17,110 nt of DNA, from NCBI GenBank assembly GCA_964480275.1, contig CAYZOC010000023.1:1-17110 (forward strand), given 5' to 3'. Shown piece by piece: positions 1 to 7,454 of this stretch (the stretch's first letter is position 1; the number at the start of each line of letters is the position of its first letter). This stretch comes from DATESG01 sp964480275. Its GTDB lineage: Bacteria > Bacillota_I > Bacilli_A > RFN20 > CAG-826. The translations under genes and the position numbers were made by a program. A model generated the notes under the pieces. It was not told where the DNA came from and did no database searches. It saw only the letters and a program-made list of their open reading frames with translations.

Positions 1-21
1 TAATGCAATTACAAGTAATTG

Positions 22-30
22 TGATATAAT
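22..30 (+). promoter_or_regulatory. extended -10 promoter element of rpmG
   Basis: The sequence TGATATAAT is a consensus extended -10 (TGn followed by TATAAT, with TATAAT at 25-30). A start site near 37 would give a short leader before the strong Shine-Dalgarno GGAGGTG at 41-47 and the rpmG start at 54. No good -35 is visible, and the window edge is too close to judge it fully. Confidence 0.6.
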
Positions 31-53
31 CTTAAGGACCGGAGGTGAATTAT

Positions 54-203
54 ATGCGTGATAACATTCTACTAAAATGTACTGTTTGTGGGGAAGAAAA
101 CTACCTTACAAGCAAAAATAAGAAAAATCAACCTGAACGGATTGAAAAGAAAAAATATTGCTCCCGTTGCAATAAGCCAACAATCCACAAAGAAAAGAAA
201 TAA
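54..203 (+). CDS. rpmG: 50S ribosomal protein L33 (bL33), zinc-binding form
   Basis: This 49-residue protein is a component of the large ribosomal subunit. Two CxxC pairs are visible (C9/C12 in KCTVCGE and C36/C39 in YCSRCN), so it is the zinc-binding (C+) form of L33. The N-terminus MRDNILLKC, the basic middle and the C-terminal HKEKK match the family, and the length is normal. The ATG at 54 sits 6 nt after the strong Shine-Dalgarno GGAGGTG. It is a single-gene unit: an extended -10 lies just upstream and a hairpin terminator overlaps its stop codon. Many Firmicutes carry two or three L33 copies, so the number in rpmG1/rpmG2/rpmG3 naming cannot be assigned. Confidence 0.93.
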   Translation: MRDNILLKCTVCGEENYLTSKNKKNQPERIEKKKYCSRCNKPTIHKEKK

Positions 204-223
204 AGCTTCGGCTTTATTTTTTT
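198..223 (+). terminator. intrinsic terminator of rpmG
   Basis: The arm AAATAAAGC (198-206) pairs perfectly with GCTTTATTT (211-219) around the stable tetraloop TTCG, and the T-run continues to 223. The hairpin includes the rpmG stop codon. Confidence 0.85.
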
Positions 224-286
224 GCTGTATCTCTACCTATGCAAATTGCATATTAGTTAATATAATAGAAAAAGGGAGGAATAACG

Positions 287-850
287 ATGATTAATGTTAC
301 AGAACTAAGACCAGGAAATTACTTTCTTGAAGATAATAATATTTATAATGTTCTAGATATTCTTTTAAACAAGACAGCAATGCGGAAAATGGTCGCTAAA
401 ATCAAAGTCAAAAATGTAAGAACTGGTTCAACAACTGAATTATCCTTTAACTCAGGCTACCAAATCGAGCGCATCAATATTGATAAAAGATCGATGCAAT
501 TCTTATACGATAGTGGTGATGCTCTAGTGTTTATGGACAATACCACTTATGAACAAATCGAAATTCAACGTGAATTATTAACATGGGAATTAAATTTTCT
601 CGTCGCTAATAGTGAAGTCGAAATTGCAATGTATGATAGTGAAGTGTTAGGTTTATCACTACCTGCTAAAGTAGCGCTTAAAATCACTGAATGTGCTCCT
701 GGAGCCAAAGGTAATACCGTGACCAATGCTACCAAGGATGCTGTCGTTGAGACTGGACTTCGCTTAAGAGTCCCCCTCTTTATTGAAGAGGGTGAAATCA
801 TCAGCGTCCGTACTGATAATGGCGCCTATGATGGTCGGGCAAAGGAGTAA
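287..850 (+). CDS. efp: translation elongation factor P, mycoplasma-type loop
   Basis: This 187-residue EF-P binds ribosomes stalled on polyproline stretches and promotes peptide bond formation. The three-domain architecture and length are normal: N-terminal KOW-like domain to about 62 (with NVRTG at 43-47), then two OB folds (SEVLGLSLPAKVALKI and the C-terminal VETGLRLRVPLFIEEGE). The domain I loop reads NKTAMRK instead of KPGKG. When it is aligned without gaps to Bacillus EF-P through NVRTG, the normally modified Lys falls on Met32. From memory, mycoplasma EF-Ps carry the same NKTAMR loop. The start has the Shine-Dalgarno AGGGAGG at 273-279. A TATAAT at 261-266 may be its -10, but no clear -35 is seen. 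The gene is followed after 2 nt by the yneF-like gene, so the two are probably co-transcribed. Confidence 0.95.
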   Translation: MINVTELRPGNYFLEDNNIYNVLDILLNKTAMRKMVAKIKVKNVRTGSTTELSFNSGYQIERINIDKRSMQFLYDSGDALVFMDNTTYEQIEIQRELLTWELNFLVANSEVEIAMYDSEVLGLSLPAKVALKITECAPGAKGNTVTNATKDAVVETGLRLRVPLFIEEGEIISVRTDNGAYDGRAKE

Positions 851-852
851 AT

Positions 853-1080
853 ATGTTTTTAATTGAAATGGGTACAACAGCTTTTATCTTCTTACTAATT
901 GGTATTCTGCTCGCTGGCGGAGCTGCTGGATTCTTTATTGCTCAAAAGGTATTTAAAGATCAACTCAAGAAAAACCCACCAATCAGCGAAAAACAAATTC
1001 GTGTAATGCTATCAGCGATGGGACGTAAACCTAGTGAATCACAAGTTCGTTCAATCATGAACTCGATGAGAAATCAATAA
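853..1080 (+). CDS. UPF0154 (YneF-type) small membrane protein
   Basis: This 75-residue protein has one N-terminal membrane helix (about 8-30, rich in Ile/Leu/Gly/Ala) and a conserved cytoplasmic tail. The signature NPPISEKQIRVMLSAMG at 41-57 followed by KPSE is typical of the YneF/UPF0154 family. Its molecular function is not established. In Bacillus subtilis yneF lies in the same general neighbourhood as plsY (yneS) and parE-parC, as here. The ATG is preceded by AAAGGAG (841-847), which overlaps the end of efp, so it is likely the second gene of an efp operon that ends at the hairpin after 1080. Confidence 0.85.
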   Translation: MFLIEMGTTAFIFLLIGILLAGGAAGFFIAQKVFKDQLKKNPPISEKQIRVMLSAMGRKPSESQVRSIMNSMRNQ

Positions 1081-1095
1081 ATTACATGTAAAATT

Positions 1096-1135
1096 AAAAA
1101 TAGATGTCACCATATCGATGACATCTATTTTTTTT
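1096..1135. terminator. bidirectional terminator between the yneF-like gene and plsY
   Basis: TAGATGTCA (1101-1109) pairs with TGACATCTA (1119-1127), and A1096-A1100 extend the stem with T1128-T1132. A run of eight T follows on the plus strand. On the minus strand the exit is TTTTTAATTTT, so it can also end plsY transcripts, whose stop is at 1148. Confidence 0.85.
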
Positions 1136-1147
1136 ACTTAATCTCGA

Positions 1148-1828
1148 CTATATTTTCGGTTCGCCGATTTTTCTTTCATTGCCGTCTAAAAGACGTTTAA
1201 TATTTGCTTGATGGCGCCATATTAAAAGTAGAGAAAGTGCAGTAAAACTTCCATAAAACCATGGAATGTTTTCAATCGCCCCCGGCCATAGACTAAATGT
1301 TGCTACACCTGGAAGGAAGAAAATCCAACCATAAGCTATGAAAGCGGTAGCAGTTGTAATACTCGCAAGCGAAACCATTCTTTTCAGGTAAACTAGACCA
1401 AAGAAGATAATCATACTTATAATTGTAACCAACCAGCTGCTTGCTAGAGCAAAGCCGGCAAAGATTGAGACAACCTTGCCACCTTTAAACCCATAAAATA
1501 CCGGGAATGCATGGCCAAGAGCGGTAGTAAATATGGCTCCATAAACTGTTGGCGCAACCCAAGCAAATTGTGCTAGTTGTGGGATTCTTAACAACAAGAC
1601 GATCGTCCAATAGACAACAATCGATTTAAGAACATCAAAAAACATTACAAGAAAGCCAGCCTTCTTGCCAAGAACACGAGTGGCATTTGTGCCACCTGCA
1701 TTTTTAGAACCGAAGTGACGAACATCCTTTTGATAAAAGTTTTTACCGATTATAAGAGAAAACGATAGTGAACCGATGAGATAACCAAACAATAGACCAG
1801 CGATAAGAATTAATATTGAATAAACCAT
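1148..1828 (-). CDS. plsY: acyl-phosphate:glycerol-3-phosphate acyltransferase PlsY
   Basis: This integral membrane enzyme transfers the acyl group from acyl-phosphate (made by PlsX) to glycerol-3-phosphate, giving lysophosphatidate, the first step of phospholipid synthesis. All three cytoplasmic motifs are visible: GSKNAGGTNATR (40-51), GHAFPVFYGFKGGKVV (105-120) and RHQANIKRLLDGNE (205-218). About five membrane helices surround them. At 226 residues it is somewhat longer than Bacillus PlsY (about 190), mainly in the region 150-195. The ATG has a good Shine-Dalgarno, AGGAGG, 7 nt upstream. It is divergent from parE, the same arrangement as in other Firmicutes. Confidence 0.95.
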   Translation of the reverse strand: MVYSILILIAGLLFGYLIGSLSFSLIIGKNFYQKDVRHFGSKNAGGTNATRVLGKKAGFLVMFFDVLKSIVVYWTIVLLLRIPQLAQFAWVAPTVYGAIFTTALGHAFPVFYGFKGGKVVSIFAGFALASSWLVTIISMIIFFGLVYLKRMVSLASITTATAFIAYGWIFFLPGVATFSLWPGAIENIPWFYGSFTALSLLLIWRHQANIKRLLDGNERKIGEPKI

Positions 1829-1866
1829 AGTGGTGCCTCCTAATCACTAGTATATATTAATATTAT

Positions 1867-1901
1867 TTGTTATATAAAATAAAGTAATATTTTGTTACAA
1901 T
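1867..1901. promoter_or_regulatory. candidate divergent promoters plsY / parE
   Basis: In the 106-bp gap between divergent plsY and parE, TGTTACAAT (1893-1901) is an extended -10 (TACAAT) reading toward parE. On the minus strand the same bases give TTGTAA (1896-1901), a possible -35, with a TATATA-like -10 about 18 bp on, reading toward plsY. If both are real, the promoters overlap. This is inspection only, and the region is very AT-rich. Confidence 0.35.
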
Positions 1902-1934
1902 AATTAATGAATGCTAGTAAGGATGTCGAAATAA

Positions 1935-3908
1935 ATGAGTAATAACGAAAAAAATCTACAACAATATACCGCCGACTCGATCGATATTTTAGAAGGTCTT
2001 GAAGGCGTAAGAAAACGGCCCGCGATGTATATTGGTTCAACAAACAATGTTGGACTACATCACTTAGTATGGGAAGTTATTGATAATTCTGTTGATGAAG
2101 CCATGAGTGGTTTTGGTGACAAAATTACTGTCACGTTACATAAAGATGGATCAGTCTCAATTCAAGATGAGGGTCGGGGGATTCCAACTGGAATCAACAA
2201 AAAAACCGGACAAGCTGCTATTCATCTTATTTTCTCGACGCTCCATAGCGGAGGTAAATTTACAGAATCAGCGTATAAAACAAGTGCTGGTCTTCATGGG
2301 GTTGGTGCTAGTGTGACTAATGCGCTTAGCGAGTGGCTGGATGTCACAGTGTGGCGCGATGGCAAGATTCATCATATTCGTTATGAAAATGGCGGCAAGT
2401 TAGTTACGCCCTTAGAAATTATCGGTAATTCAAACCGGCACGGGACGCTTGTTTCTTTTAAGCCCGACGCCACTATTTTTAAGACTGTTGATTTTAAGTG
2501 GGACACAATTACAAATCGCTTACAAGAAAGTGCGTTTTTACTAAAAAAAGTCCATTTCTTTGTCAAAGATGAAAGAACAGGACTAGAAGAAGAGTTCTAT
2601 TATGAAAATGGACTTTTTGAATATATCGAAATCGTCAATCAAAATAAAGTAGCAATGAGCGATATCATTTACTTTGAAGATGACTATTCAGGTAATGGCA
2701 ACAACAAATATAGCGAACCAATGCATATGGAAATCGCCTTGCAGTACTCACAAAATGATTACGAAGAAACGATTCTTTCATATGTAAACAATATTCGAAC
2801 TAAAGATGGGGGCACTCATGAAACAGGATTTCGTGCCTCATTAACCCGGGCTCTCAATGATTTTGCCACTGAAAATTCACTTGTTAGAAACAAGATGAAA
2901 CTCGAGGGCAGTGATATTCGTGAAGGACTAACCGCGATTATATCGCTAAGAATTCCTGAAGGTATTCTCGAATTTGAAGGCCAAACAAAGGGTAAACTTG
3001 GGACTCCTGAAGCTCAAAGTGCAGTAAATAACTTTTTTTATAACAAATTCATTTATTATCTTCATGAAAATCATGAATTTGCCGTTAATCTTGTTCGTAA
3101 ATGTATTGATTCGCAAAATGCTAGAATTGCCGCACGAAAGGCGAAAGAAAGTCTTCGTAAAACAAAGAAGCCTAAAGATGAATTAATTCTTAGTGGCAAA
3201 CTAACACCGGCCCAAAGTCGTGATTATCACTTAAATGAACTGTTTATTGTTGAGGGTGATAGTGCTGGTGGTACCGCTAGAACTGGTCGTGACCGCAAGC
3301 ATCAGGCTGTACTTCCCCTACGAGGAAAACCTTTAAATACAGACACTAACACAATGGAAAAGATGTTAAAGAATGAAGAGTTTGCGACGCTGATCAACAC
3401 AATTGGTGCTGGCTATGGTCAAGAGTTTGATCTTGCTGATTGTCATTATGGAAAAATTGTAATCATGACAGATGCTGATACGGATGGTGCGCATATTCAA
3501 ACACTGCTTTTAACCTTTTTCTATCATTATATGAAACCATTATTTAAGGCTGGCATGGTTTACATTGCCGTTCCACCACTATATCGAATCTCACGAGTAA
3601 TCAATAAAGAGTTAAGGTATATTTATGCTTGGGATGACGCTTCTCTTGAAGATGCTAAAAAAGAGATTGGTCCAGGTTATAAAATTAATCGCTATAAAGG
3701 TCTTGGTGAAATGAATGCCGAACAATTATGGGAAACAACAATGAACCCCCAAACTCGAACATTTATTCGCGTTAATATTGATGATCCACTGCAAGTTGAA
3801 AAAAGAGTTTCAATTTTAATGGGTAAAGATGCATCTAATCGACGTAAGTGGATAGAAGAAAACATCGATTTCAATCAAATTGATACATTCATTGAGGAGG
3901 TAAAATAA
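1935..3908 (+). CDS. parE: DNA topoisomerase IV subunit B (ParE)
   Basis: ParE is the ATPase subunit of topoisomerase IV, which decatenates sister chromosomes. In order it shows the GHKL ATPase (general base E47 and N51 in WEVIDNSVDEA, DEGRGIP at 78-84, GLHGVGASVTNALS from 119), the transducer domain, and TOPRIM (E440 in IVEGDSAGG, D513/D515/D517 in MTDADTDGA), then YKGLGEMNAEQLWETTMNP near the end. The 657-residue length is normal. ParE is preferred over GyrB because MLKNEEFATLINTIGAGYG follows PLRGKPLNT, and because it is translationally coupled to a ParC-type A subunit (TAATG overlap). Its own Shine-Dalgarno (AAGGA, 1919-1923) is weak and 11 nt from the ATG. Confidence 0.95.
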   Translation: MSNNEKNLQQYTADSIDILEGLEGVRKRPAMYIGSTNNVGLHHLVWEVIDNSVDEAMSGFGDKITVTLHKDGSVSIQDEGRGIPTGINKKTGQAAIHLIFSTLHSGGKFTESAYKTSAGLHGVGASVTNALSEWLDVTVWRDGKIHHIRYENGGKLVTPLEIIGNSNRHGTLVSFKPDATIFKTVDFKWDTITNRLQESAFLLKKVHFFVKDERTGLEEEFYYENGLFEYIEIVNQNKVAMSDIIYFEDDYSGNGNNKYSEPMHMEIALQYSQNDYEETILSYVNNIRTKDGGTHETGFRASLTRALNDFATENSLVRNKMKLEGSDIREGLTAIISLRIPEGILEFEGQTKGKLGTPEAQSAVNNFFYNKFIYYLHENHEFAVNLVRKCIDSQNARIAARKAKESLRKTKKPKDELILSGKLTPAQSRDYHLNELFIVEGDSAGGTARTGRDRKHQAVLPLRGKPLNTDTNTMEKMLKNEEFATLINTIGAGYGQEFDLADCHYGKIVIMTDADTDGAHIQTLLLTFFYHYMKPLFKAGMVYIAVPPLYRISRVINKELRYIYAWDDASLEDAKKEIGPGYKINRYKGLGEMNAEQLWETTMNPQTRTFIRVNIDDPLQVEKRVSILMGKDASNRRKWIEENIDFNQIDTFIEEVK

Positions 3909-6508
3909 TGGCTCGAAAGAAAAAAGTCGTAGCGCAAGCTAGTGAAGCTGTTCGCGAAGAGAAGTTTCTTGAACTCCCAATGGATGAAGTAATGGGTGAT
4001 AGATTTGGGATTTATGCCAAGGAAGTAATCCAAAATCGGGCAATCCCTGATGCTCGCGATGGCCTAAAACCAGTTCAACGGCGCATAATTTTTGCAATGT
4101 ATGATGAAGGTAATCTCTTTTCCAAACCAACAAAAAAATGTGCCCATACAGTCGGGGCCGTGATGGGAAAATATCACCCGCATGGTGATAGTTCAATCTA
4201 CGAAGCACTCGCCCGACTCAGTCAAAGTTGGAACCTTCGCTATCCGTTAATTGATTTTCAAGGCAACAATGGTAGTATCGACGGTGATTCACCGGCTGCT
4301 TATCGTTATACAGAAGCACGCCTCAATAATTTAGCTGAACTACTAGTGTTGGATATTGAAAAAAATACCGTTGATCAGCAACTGACTTTCGACGATACAA
4401 GTTTTGAACCAATGGTTCTGCCGGCCCGTTTTCCTAATTTGCTAGTTAATGGTAGTCAAGGAATCGCTGTCGGTGTTGCAACCGAAATACCACCACATAA
4501 TCTAGTAGAGGTCGTCGAGGCGATTATTTATCGTATCAACCATAAAAAGGCCACTGTCGCTGATTTACGTGAGTTTGTTAAAGGACCAGACTTCCCAACT
4601 GGTGGACGAGTATTTACAGGTGATGGCCTAGATAGTATCTATGAAACTGGTCGTGGCAAAATTGAAATTGAAGCAAAGACTGAGATTGTCCTTGAGAAGA
4701 ACTTCAATTTAATTGTGATCAGTGAAATACCTTATCAAACAAATAAATCGACACTCTTACGAGAAATCGGGTTGATTGCCACTAACCGTCGTGTTGATGG
4801 TATCAATGAAGTTCGAGATGAAAGCGACCGTAATGGTTTACGAATTGTTGTTGAAATAAAAAAAGATATAAATCCTGAAATAATACTAGAATTTCTACTA
4901 AATAAAACCCAATTACGTACTAACTACTCAGCTAATGTCGTTACAATTGCAAATAACCGCCCTAAGACTCTTAATTTGTTAGAGTTGGTTGATGTTTATA
5001 TTGAGCACCAAGTTAGCGTTATAACTAGACGTTCCTCGTATGATTTAGCCAAACAAAGTAAGCGTCTTCATATAGTTGATGGTCTGATGAAAGCTATCAG
5101 CGTTGTCGATGAGGTCGTTAAAACAATCCGCGCAAGTAACGATAAAGCTAATGCTAAAGAAAACCTCATTACGAAGTTTGATTTTACTAACGAACAAGCT
5201 GAAGCAATTGTGATGTTGCAGCTTTATAAATTAACAAGTACTGATATTACGACTTTGCAGAACGAAAAAAATACACTTGAACGTGAAATAAACAAGTTAA
5301 AAGATATTCTTGAAAATGAAAAAAGTCTTAATCGTGTGATTATTAATGATTTGAAAGAAATAGCCAACAAATATGGTGATGATCGGCGAACAAAACTTGA
5401 AGAAAAGGGTGAAATCATTCAAGTCGATAAACGTGACTTAATCGTCGAAGAAGATGTAATGGTCGCGCTTACTCGTGATGGCTACATCAAACGTAGTTCG
5501 GTGAAATCATATCGTAGCAGCGGTGAAAACGCTCTTCCCGCGATCAAAACTGGCGATCTTTTTGTGATGGCCGACCTAGCTAGTACGAAAGATACAATTA
5601 TTGCCTTTACTAATCTAGGTAACTATTTATTTATTCCGGTTTTTGAAATTAGTGATAGCAAGTGGAAAGAAGAAGGTAAATATCTAAACTATATTGTTAA
5701 TCTAAGTAGTGAAGAAAAAATCGTTCAAGCCTTCAATGTTAAATTATTTAGAGAAGATTTAAACTTTGTAATGGTCACAAAGAAGGGTCTTATCAAGCGT
5801 TCTACTATTAGTGAATTCACGGCCCAACGCTACTCAAGACCTCTAAGCTGCATTCGTTTAGGGAAGGGTGACCGCCTTGCTGATGCATGTTTAACTAACG
5901 GTAATAGTAACGTCCTTGTCATTGCCAGTAGTGGAAGCGCAAGTTTATACAACGAAAATGATGTTACACTTGTCAGTCTAAAAGCCGCGGGTGTTAAGGC
6001 TATCAATAAACTAAAAGGTGCGCATATCACCGGTATTGTTTCATTATCGAGCGATGAGAAAGTCCGGGTTGGAATTGTGACTGATAATGCCCACTTCCGC
6101 ATCTTTGATACCAACAGTCTTGAGGTCACAGCGCGGCTAGGTAAACTGCAAAATGTTATGCGTGTATTTAAGAGTGATCCTCATGAAATAACAAGTATTT
6201 TTGCCTATTATAAAAATAGTGAAAAACCATTGATTCACATTTTAACCTCATCAAACCTTATCGTCCCGATTGATCTAAGTGAAACCAAACCAATTCCCCT
6301 CGATAAGTATGCCAAACGCAATATTGAAAATATTAGTGACGATGATAAGATAGTTGGTTTATTTAATCTAACAGTTAAAGTAATCGACGATAGTATAAAA
6401 AGCGAAGAACCACCGATTAAAATCGCCCCTTCGACCATTGTCACAAGTAGTGAAGACGAAGACGATGCTTACGAACAGATATCAATCTTTGATGTAATTG
6501 ATGAATAA
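3908..6508 (+). CDS. parC: DNA topoisomerase IV subunit A (ParC)
   Basis: ParC is the DNA-cleaving subunit of topoisomerase IV. The N-terminal half has the winged-helix/tower core with catalytic Y134 in AYRYTEARL. The quinolone region reads HPHGDSSIYEA with Ser95 and Glu99, the susceptible-type residues. A coiled-coil spans roughly 430-500. The C-terminal beta-pinwheel repeats (for example VALTRDGYIKRSS, FVMVTKKGLIKRST) lack the QRRGGKG GyrA box, which supports ParC over GyrA. It is 866 residues, longer than the usual 800-820, with an acidic tail (SSEDEDDAYEQ) ending in QISIFDVIDE. The Shine-Dalgarno AGGAGG (3895-3900) lies inside parE, and the start ATG shares an A with the parE stop. A hairpin terminator follows immediately. 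Confidence 0.95.
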   Translation: MARKKKVVAQASEAVREEKFLELPMDEVMGDRFGIYAKEVIQNRAIPDARDGLKPVQRRIIFAMYDEGNLFSKPTKKCAHTVGAVMGKYHPHGDSSIYEALARLSQSWNLRYPLIDFQGNNGSIDGDSPAAYRYTEARLNNLAELLVLDIEKNTVDQQLTFDDTSFEPMVLPARFPNLLVNGSQGIAVGVATEIPPHNLVEVVEAIIYRINHKKATVADLREFVKGPDFPTGGRVFTGDGLDSIYETGRGKIEIEAKTEIVLEKNFNLIVISEIPYQTNKSTLLREIGLIATNRRVDGINEVRDESDRNGLRIVVEIKKDINPEIILEFLLNKTQLRTNYSANVVTIANNRPKTLNLLELVDVYIEHQVSVITRRSSYDLAKQSKRLHIVDGLMKAISVVDEVVKTIRASNDKANAKENLITKFDFTNEQAEAIVMLQLYKLTSTDITTLQNEKNTLEREINKLKDILENEKSLNRVIINDLKEIANKYGDDRRTKLEEKGEIIQVDKRDLIVEEDVMVALTRDGYIKRSSVKSYRSSGENALPAIKTGDLFVMADLASTKDTIIAFTNLGNYLFIPVFEISDSKWKEEGKYLNYIVNLSSEEKIVQAFNVKLFREDLNFVMVTKKGLIKRSTISEFTAQRYSRPLSCIRLGKGDRLADACLTNGNSNVLVIASSGSASLYNENDVTLVSLKAAGVKAINKLKGAHITGIVSLSSDEKVRVGIVTDNAHFRIFDTNSLEVTARLGKLQNVMRVFKSDPHEITSIFAYYKNSEKPLIHILTSSNLIVPIDLSETKPIPLDKYAKRNIENISDDDKIVGLFNLTVKVIDDSIKSEEPPIKIAPSTIVTSSEDEDDAYEQISIFDVIDE

Positions 6509-6539
6509 AAAAATTGCTCAATTAACTTGGGCAATTTTT
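6509..6539. terminator. bidirectional terminator after parC
   Basis: AAAAATTGC (6509-6517) pairs with GCAATTTTT (6531-6539); T6518-G6530, C6519-G6529 and two A-T pairs extend the stem around a 5-nt loop. The stem starts on the base after the parC stop and ends just before the stop of the convergent minus-strand gene at 6541, so it probably serves both. Confidence 0.85.
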
Positions 6540-6540
6540 A

Positions 6541-6840
6541 TTAGGTGCTCGCTGATTCACTTCCATTAGGATCTGGTATTAATTGACCCTGGAAGATAAG
6601 AATAAGATTAAGGATGGCAACGACTGCTAATAAAATCATACTTACAACCATAAATAATTCATCATCCTTGCGTAGGCTAGCAAAGCCAAGACGTTTACGG
6701 TTTTTCGCGTTCCAGTAGACTAAAAAAGTAATACCAAAGCCAATAAAGGGATTAAAGATACCAATCATCAGCGCAACAGTGATGAAAATCCGCTCTTTGA
6801 AGTACATAAATCCAATTAATTTTGTAAATGTGTTGTTCAT
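6541..6840 (-). CDS. small membrane protein of unknown function
   Basis: I do not recognise this family. From the ATG at 6840 it is 99 residues (MNNTFTKLIGF...); an upstream in-frame TTG at 6870 would add 10 residues but has no ribosome site. There is a long hydrophobic stretch at about 18-42 (ERIFITVALMIGIFNPFIGF and on), probably two closely packed helices or a re-entrant pair, then a basic linker NAKNRKRLGFASLRKDDE, then a second helix at about 62-86, and a short polar tail. The Shine-Dalgarno is weak (AAGAGA, close to the ATG). TATAAT (minus strand, 6848-6853) lies only 7 nt before the ATG, so the transcript could be leaderless or nearly so. It is convergent with parC and divergent from yqeG. 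Confidence 0.6.
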   Translation of the reverse strand: MNNTFTKLIGFMYFKERIFITVALMIGIFNPFIGFGITFLVYWNAKNRKRLGFASLRKDDELFMVVSMILLAVVAILNLILIFQGQLIPDPNGSESAST

Positions 6841-6862
6841 GTCTCTTATTATAAATGAAACT

Positions 6863-6884
6863 GCTTTCAAGTGCTACTGAAAGC
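6863..6884. repeat. inverted repeat between the small membrane gene and yqeG
   Basis: GCTTTCA (6863-6869) and TGAAAGC (6878-6884) are perfect inverted arms; inner AGT/ACT pairing with one bulged base extends the stem around the loop GCT. It lies in the divergent intergenic region, just upstream of a TATAAT for the minus-strand gene, so it could be an operator or a leader hairpin. The arms are in the opposite order to a CcpA cre site. Confidence 0.5.
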
Positions 6885-6929
6885 ATTTAAAAATATTCTA
6901 TTTTCGTGTAAGATGATATTGAGGTATAT

Positions 6930-7454
6930 ATGAAAAAATTAACCCCCACTTATCATGCAACAAATATCTATGAAATCCCCACAGATTTCTTTAAAAAAAA
7001 TTCGATTACAAACATTTTAATCGATTTAGATAATACGCTTGCTTCTTATCGTCAAGATAGTGCTGATCAAAGAGCTCGTGACTATGTAAGCGCACTACTA
7101 GCAGCGGGGTACAATGTTGTGATTGTTAGTAACAATCGGGGCCGCCGCGTTAACACTTATGCTAAAAGTATTGGTGTTGAATATCGGGCCAACATGCGTA
7201 AACCTCTTAAATTCAAATTTAATCGCTTATTAAAGGAGAAAAACTTCACAAAACGCGCAACTGTTCTCATTGGTGATCAATTGCTAACTGATATATTCGT
7301 CGCTGCAAGAGTTGGTATACGTTCAATTCTTGTCGATAAGTTAGTCGAAGAAGACCAATGGACGACAAAAATTAATCGTAGGCTAGAGCGCCCATTTAGG
7401 CGTTCACTAATTAGAAGAGGAAAATTAGTAGATTGGAGGAAATTTTATGAGTGA
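6930..7454 (+). CDS. yqeG: YqeG family HAD phosphatase
   Basis: This 174-residue HAD IIIA phosphatase has all four HAD motifs: DLDNT with D32 and D34, VSNN with S67, K91 in RKPLKFK, and GDQLLTD with D116 and D121. The physiological substrate of bacterial YqeG is not firmly established; it is related to phosphatidylglycerophosphate phosphatases. It opens the conserved run yqeG-yqeH-yhbY-nadD-yqeK and its 3' end overlaps yqeH by 8 nt, with a TGA stop. The Shine-Dalgarno GAGG lies 5 nt before the ATG. A weak promoter, TTTAAA (6886-6891), 17 bp, TAAGAT (6909-6914), may serve the operon. Confidence 0.93.
   Translation: MKKLTPTYHATNIYEIPTDFFKKNSITNILIDLDNTLASYRQDSADQRARDYVSALLAAGYNVVIVSNNRGRRVNTYAKSIGVEYRANMRKPLKFKFNRLLKEKNFTKRATVLIGDQLLTDIFVAARVGIRSILVDKLVEEDQWTTKINRRLERPFRRSLIRRGKLVDWRKFYE

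Noticed and set aside
1935..6508. GyrB-GyrA instead of ParE-ParC
   Set aside because: The A subunit lacks the QRRGGKG GyrA box, the B subunit has the ParE-type KNEE...IGAG segment, and the plsY neighbourhood is that of topoisomerase IV.
6863..6884. CcpA cre site from the GCTTTCA/TGAAAGC arms
   Set aside because: The half-sites are in the reverse order and 8 bp apart; cre needs TGAAA..TTTCA arranged as one 14-bp palindrome.
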